Of a stretch of DNA of 64,000 nt, positions 63,101 through 64,000 are shown piece by piece (the first letter of the stretch is position 1; every line of letters begins with the position of its first letter). The stretch is taken from the NCBI RefSeq assembly GCF_029852145.1, contig NC_079973.1, positions 26,120,422-26,184,421 on the forward strand, written 5' to 3'. This DNA is from Microplitis mediator (lineage: Eukaryota; Arthropoda; Insecta; Hymenoptera; Braconidae). The notes beneath the pieces are model-generated. The model searched no databases. It was given only the letters and a program-made list of their open reading frames with translations, and was not told the DNA's origin. The position numbers and the translations under genes are program-made.

Positions 63101-64000
63101 GCGGAGTTGCACCTCTGCGGTTTGCGTTGAGAGTTAAATTCTGGGTACCGCCTCACTTATTATTACAAGAAGCAACCAGGTGAATTATTAATACAATATA
63201 CATGTAGAATAGTAAATGTGTATATATTATAATTATAATAATAATAATAACAATAACTGTTAACAGCAAAATTAAATTAATATACAATGCGAATTGTTTC
63301 AGACATCAATTCTACTTGCACTCGCGTCTGGAACTGCTGGAGGGCAGACTTAAAGTTACAGACTGGGCATCAGTTGCAAGACTAGTGGCATTGTTGGCGC
63401 AAGCTGAAGCTGGGGATTACGATCCATTGTCTCCACCGCATGGGCTTTATTCCCAGTGCTGTCAAATTCAGCCCGGCGGTCCTTGCGAACCTAAACCCCA
63501 CGATTTTCTCCATCGAATAATTCAACAGCACAAAGAAATAAAAGTGAGTTCGCTCTCTTGTCCAAATTTTTTATTTATTTATTTATTTTTTTTTCCATCT
63601 CAACTCACAACTCGGATGCATAATACAATCTCCCATAAAAAGTTTATTTATTCATTAGTTTTTTTTATCGCTTTAACTTACGGGCACTTTCCAGGGAATG
63701 AAAGCTTCAACGGCCGAGTACTGGTTGCTGAAGGAAGTATCGAATTTGGATACGTTCGGCCAGGAAATGTTTCACAGTAAATTTGGTTCAAATGCGGTGT
63801 CGATGATCGGCGTTGGACCCCACGGAATCACCGTCTACCGCGGAGAGAACGACGAGAAACAAAAGTACGTTGGTAATTAGAGTAATTTATTTGCCAACAA
63901 GTAGGCGCAGATTTTTAAAATGAATGATTGCGTGATTATTTCAGTATACCCTACACGGCCATACAGAGTGCGACATCCCAGAGACGGATGTTCCACCTGA
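54105..64000 (+). CDS. Dnr1: E3 ubiquitin ligase MYLIP/IDOL (Drosophila Dnr1) homolog, N-terminal part
   Basis: Exons: 54,105-54,191, 62,986-63,179, 63,303-63,543, 63,695-63,864 and 63,945 to beyond the window. Phases match and give 249 residues so far. The start [19 protein letters not shown] aligns with human MYLIP MLCYVTRPDAVLMEVEVEA. The next exon reads [20 protein letters not shown], the FERM F1 lobe. [20 protein letters not shown] begins F2, and [15 protein letters not shown] lies in the F3 (PH-like) lobe. The C-terminal RING that recruits UBE2D lies outside the window, so catalytic competence cannot be judged. In mammals the protein ubiquitylates LDL-family receptors; in Drosophila, Dnr1 restrains the caspase Dredd and Imd immune signalling. 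The start is fixed by that conserved N-terminus. The first intron is unusually long (8.8 kb) and repeat-laden. Confidence 0.93.
54970..55130. repeat. Short repeat cluster with CTTGAGTCAAG palindromes
   Basis: The 11-bp palindrome CTTGAGTCAAG at about 54,977 is followed by related copies: CCGAGTCAAG, TGAGCCAAGAG, TCTTGGCCTGAG and CTTAAGTCAAGAG at about 55,100. The first and last sit in similar contexts (CAAGAATATTTTTTC versus CAAGAGTATTTCATTTC). It may be a degraded MITE; no termini or target duplication were seen. Confidence 0.35.
57429..58210. repeat. Composite repeat: direct duplications flanking two fold-back palindromes
   Basis: Segment A (57,560-57,690, with TTATCATCCGACATGATTTT) recurs at 57,937-58,062 in the same orientation. 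Segment B (57,455-57,540, with CACATACATTTC and CTCCTTTTT) recurs at 58,125-58,210, giving the order B-A-palindromes-A'-B'. Between them lie two inverted repeats: 57,707-57,843, with arms built on CTCAGATCACATGT / ACATGTGATCTGAG and GGAAGTAAA / TTTACTTCC; and 57,851-57,925, with arms built on GGCGGAAAGC / GCTTTCCGCC. The palindromes are GC-richer than their surroundings. A 96-codon frame across them (57,745-58,035) is probably not a gene. Confidence 0.75.
59717..60172 (+). CDS. Unrecognised 151-codon reading frame inside the Dnr1 intron
   Basis: The longest non-satellite frame outside the recognised genes. It reads from [10 protein letters not shown], with a second ATG at 59,768 (MKIKLKN). 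One hydrophobic segment, [20 protein letters not shown] at about residues 56-75, could span a membrane; the rest is polar with a QQQ stretch. Local GC is higher than in the flanks. I recognise no family, see no splice signals tying it to the host gene, and cannot exclude conserved non-coding DNA or chance. Confidence 0.2.
   Translation: MHVWVGVSVSGRVTFFKMKIKLKNLNIKRLNATTTDVDKVHQQQPATIHLMGNSAPGIIPVYIILLSLVSGCLISLYTSPTIEGIYPRTKDPVIATTYDGTGYIGHYMSTPHRTGNTLRTQSPPFLHSTIVSYDFSIRSIVFFFKPHTAIL
60279..60300. repeat. TA dinucleotide microsatellite
   Basis: An uninterrupted (AT)n run of about 22 bp, continued less perfectly by CTATATATGTC. Confidence 0.9.
60559..61043. mobile_element. MITE-like element with ACAGTAAAA ends, carrying a nested MITE
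   Basis: The left end ACAGTAAAAAAT (60,559) is mirrored by the right end, whose complement reads ACAGTAAAACAT (to 61,043). The interior is rich in AACACAAA/TTTGTGTT motifs of both orientations. Flanks are TATATA-rich, so a target duplication (possibly TA) cannot be fixed. A second element of 200 bp is inserted at 60,632-60,831. The left edge resembles the repeat start at 45,325. Confidence 0.55.
60632..60831. mobile_element. 200-bp MITE, copy 1, with perfect 9-bp target-site duplication
   Basis: GATAAATCA occurs directly before (60,623-60,631) and directly after (60,832-60,840) the element. Terminal inverted repeats read GATTCTGAAGTTAGCGGAC on the left and, on the complement of the right end, GATCTTGAAGTTAGCGGAC (17 of 19 identical). 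The interior is A/T tracts plus TTGCACCTGTAG...CTACATGTGCAT. There is no coding capacity. A 9-bp duplication with inverted repeats of about 20 bp points to mobilisation by a Mutator-like (MULE) transposase; that assignment is inference. Confidence 0.8.
61051..61373. mobile_element. MITE-like element with CTGAAAAAAAAGG ends, split by MITE copy 2
   Basis: The left end CTGAAAAAAAAGGATTTCTT (about 61,053) is mirrored at the right, where the complement of the segment ending near 61,372 reads CAGAAAAAAAAGATTTCTGG. Without the nested insertion the element would be only about 120 bp. TATATAT lies on both sides and could be a target duplication but is low-complexity. Confidence 0.55.
61153..61347. mobile_element. 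195-bp MITE, copy 2 (opposite orientation), with perfect 9-bp target-site duplication
   Basis: TCCAGAAAT lies directly before (61,144-61,152) and after (61,348-61,356). Inverted ends read TGATCCTGAAGTTATCAGAC and, on the complement of the right end, TGATACTGAAGTTAGCAGTC. The internal motif ATGCACATGTAG...CTACAGGTGCAA is the reverse complement of that in copy 1 at 60,713-60,750, so this is the same family inserted the other way round about 320 bp downstream. Confidence 0.8.
62290..62470. promoter_or_regulatory. CpG-rich island near the 3' end of the Dnr1 first intron
   Basis: In very AT-rich surroundings this stretch has dense CpG, the 12-bp perfect palindrome TCGCGATCGCGA (62,411-62,422), GAGTCGCCGCGAGTACGTG, and GCACGTACGTGG. 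It lies about 520 bp before the second coding exon. It could be an enhancer or an alternative first-exon promoter; no reading frame in it joins the gene convincingly. Confidence 0.3.

Overview
The window looks like eukaryotic nuclear DNA from an insect, probably a hymenopteran such as a parasitoid wasp. Genes have short phase-matched exons with GT..AG introns in AT-rich DNA, five conserved animal proteins are recognisable, and MITE-like repeats lie in introns. The order Hymenoptera is an inference from composition and repeat style, not a demonstrated fact.

Region 1 (1-40,350) is one head-to-tail satellite array that runs off the left edge. Anchoring on the CTCTTGCC motif (first at 1, last at 40,343) gives 40,342 bp. 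That equals 207 monomers of 193 bp plus 39 extra copies of an internal 10-bp unit plus one 1-bp insertion at about 8,131-8,140. Monomers fall into a few sequence types arranged in higher-order repeats: a 386-bp dimer, a 975-bp 5-mer, a 2,509-bp 13-mer, and long segmental duplications at offsets of 2,519, 6,043, about 7,600 and 13,853 bp. The many short minus-strand reading frames here are by-products of the repeat and not genes.

Region 2 (40,351-53,200) is compact and genic. It holds a rabaptin-5-like endosomal coiled-coil protein with a C-terminal FYVE-like finger (+, 41,562-43,850). Tail-to-tail with it is APPBP2, a TPR protein and Cullin-2 substrate receptor in vertebrates (-, 44,957-48,042). 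Head-to-head with APPBP2 is LTV1, a 40S ribosome assembly factor (+, 48,974-50,774). Close downstream is V-ATPase subunit G, Vha13 (+, 51,165-51,954). All four look complete: 595, 588, 456 and 118 residues.

Region 3 (53,200-64,000) is the 5' part of a MYLIP/IDOL-Defense repressor 1 (Dnr1) type FERM-RING E3 ligase (+). Its first coding exon is at 54,105-54,191. An 8.8-kb intron follows, then four exons (62,986 to the right edge) that carry the FERM lobes; the RING end lies outside the window. The big intron holds fold-back and MITE-type repeats, including two related elements of about 200 bp, each with a perfect 9-bp target-site duplication.

Functionally, rabaptin (Rab5 endosome fusion), V-ATPase G (endosome and lysosome acidification) and MYLIP/Dnr1 (receptor degradation or immune signalling) all touch membrane trafficking, but nothing in the sequence shows they are co-regulated. 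No new enzyme system is visible. The most unusual material is the satellite's nested architecture next to active-looking genes, and the MITE pair.
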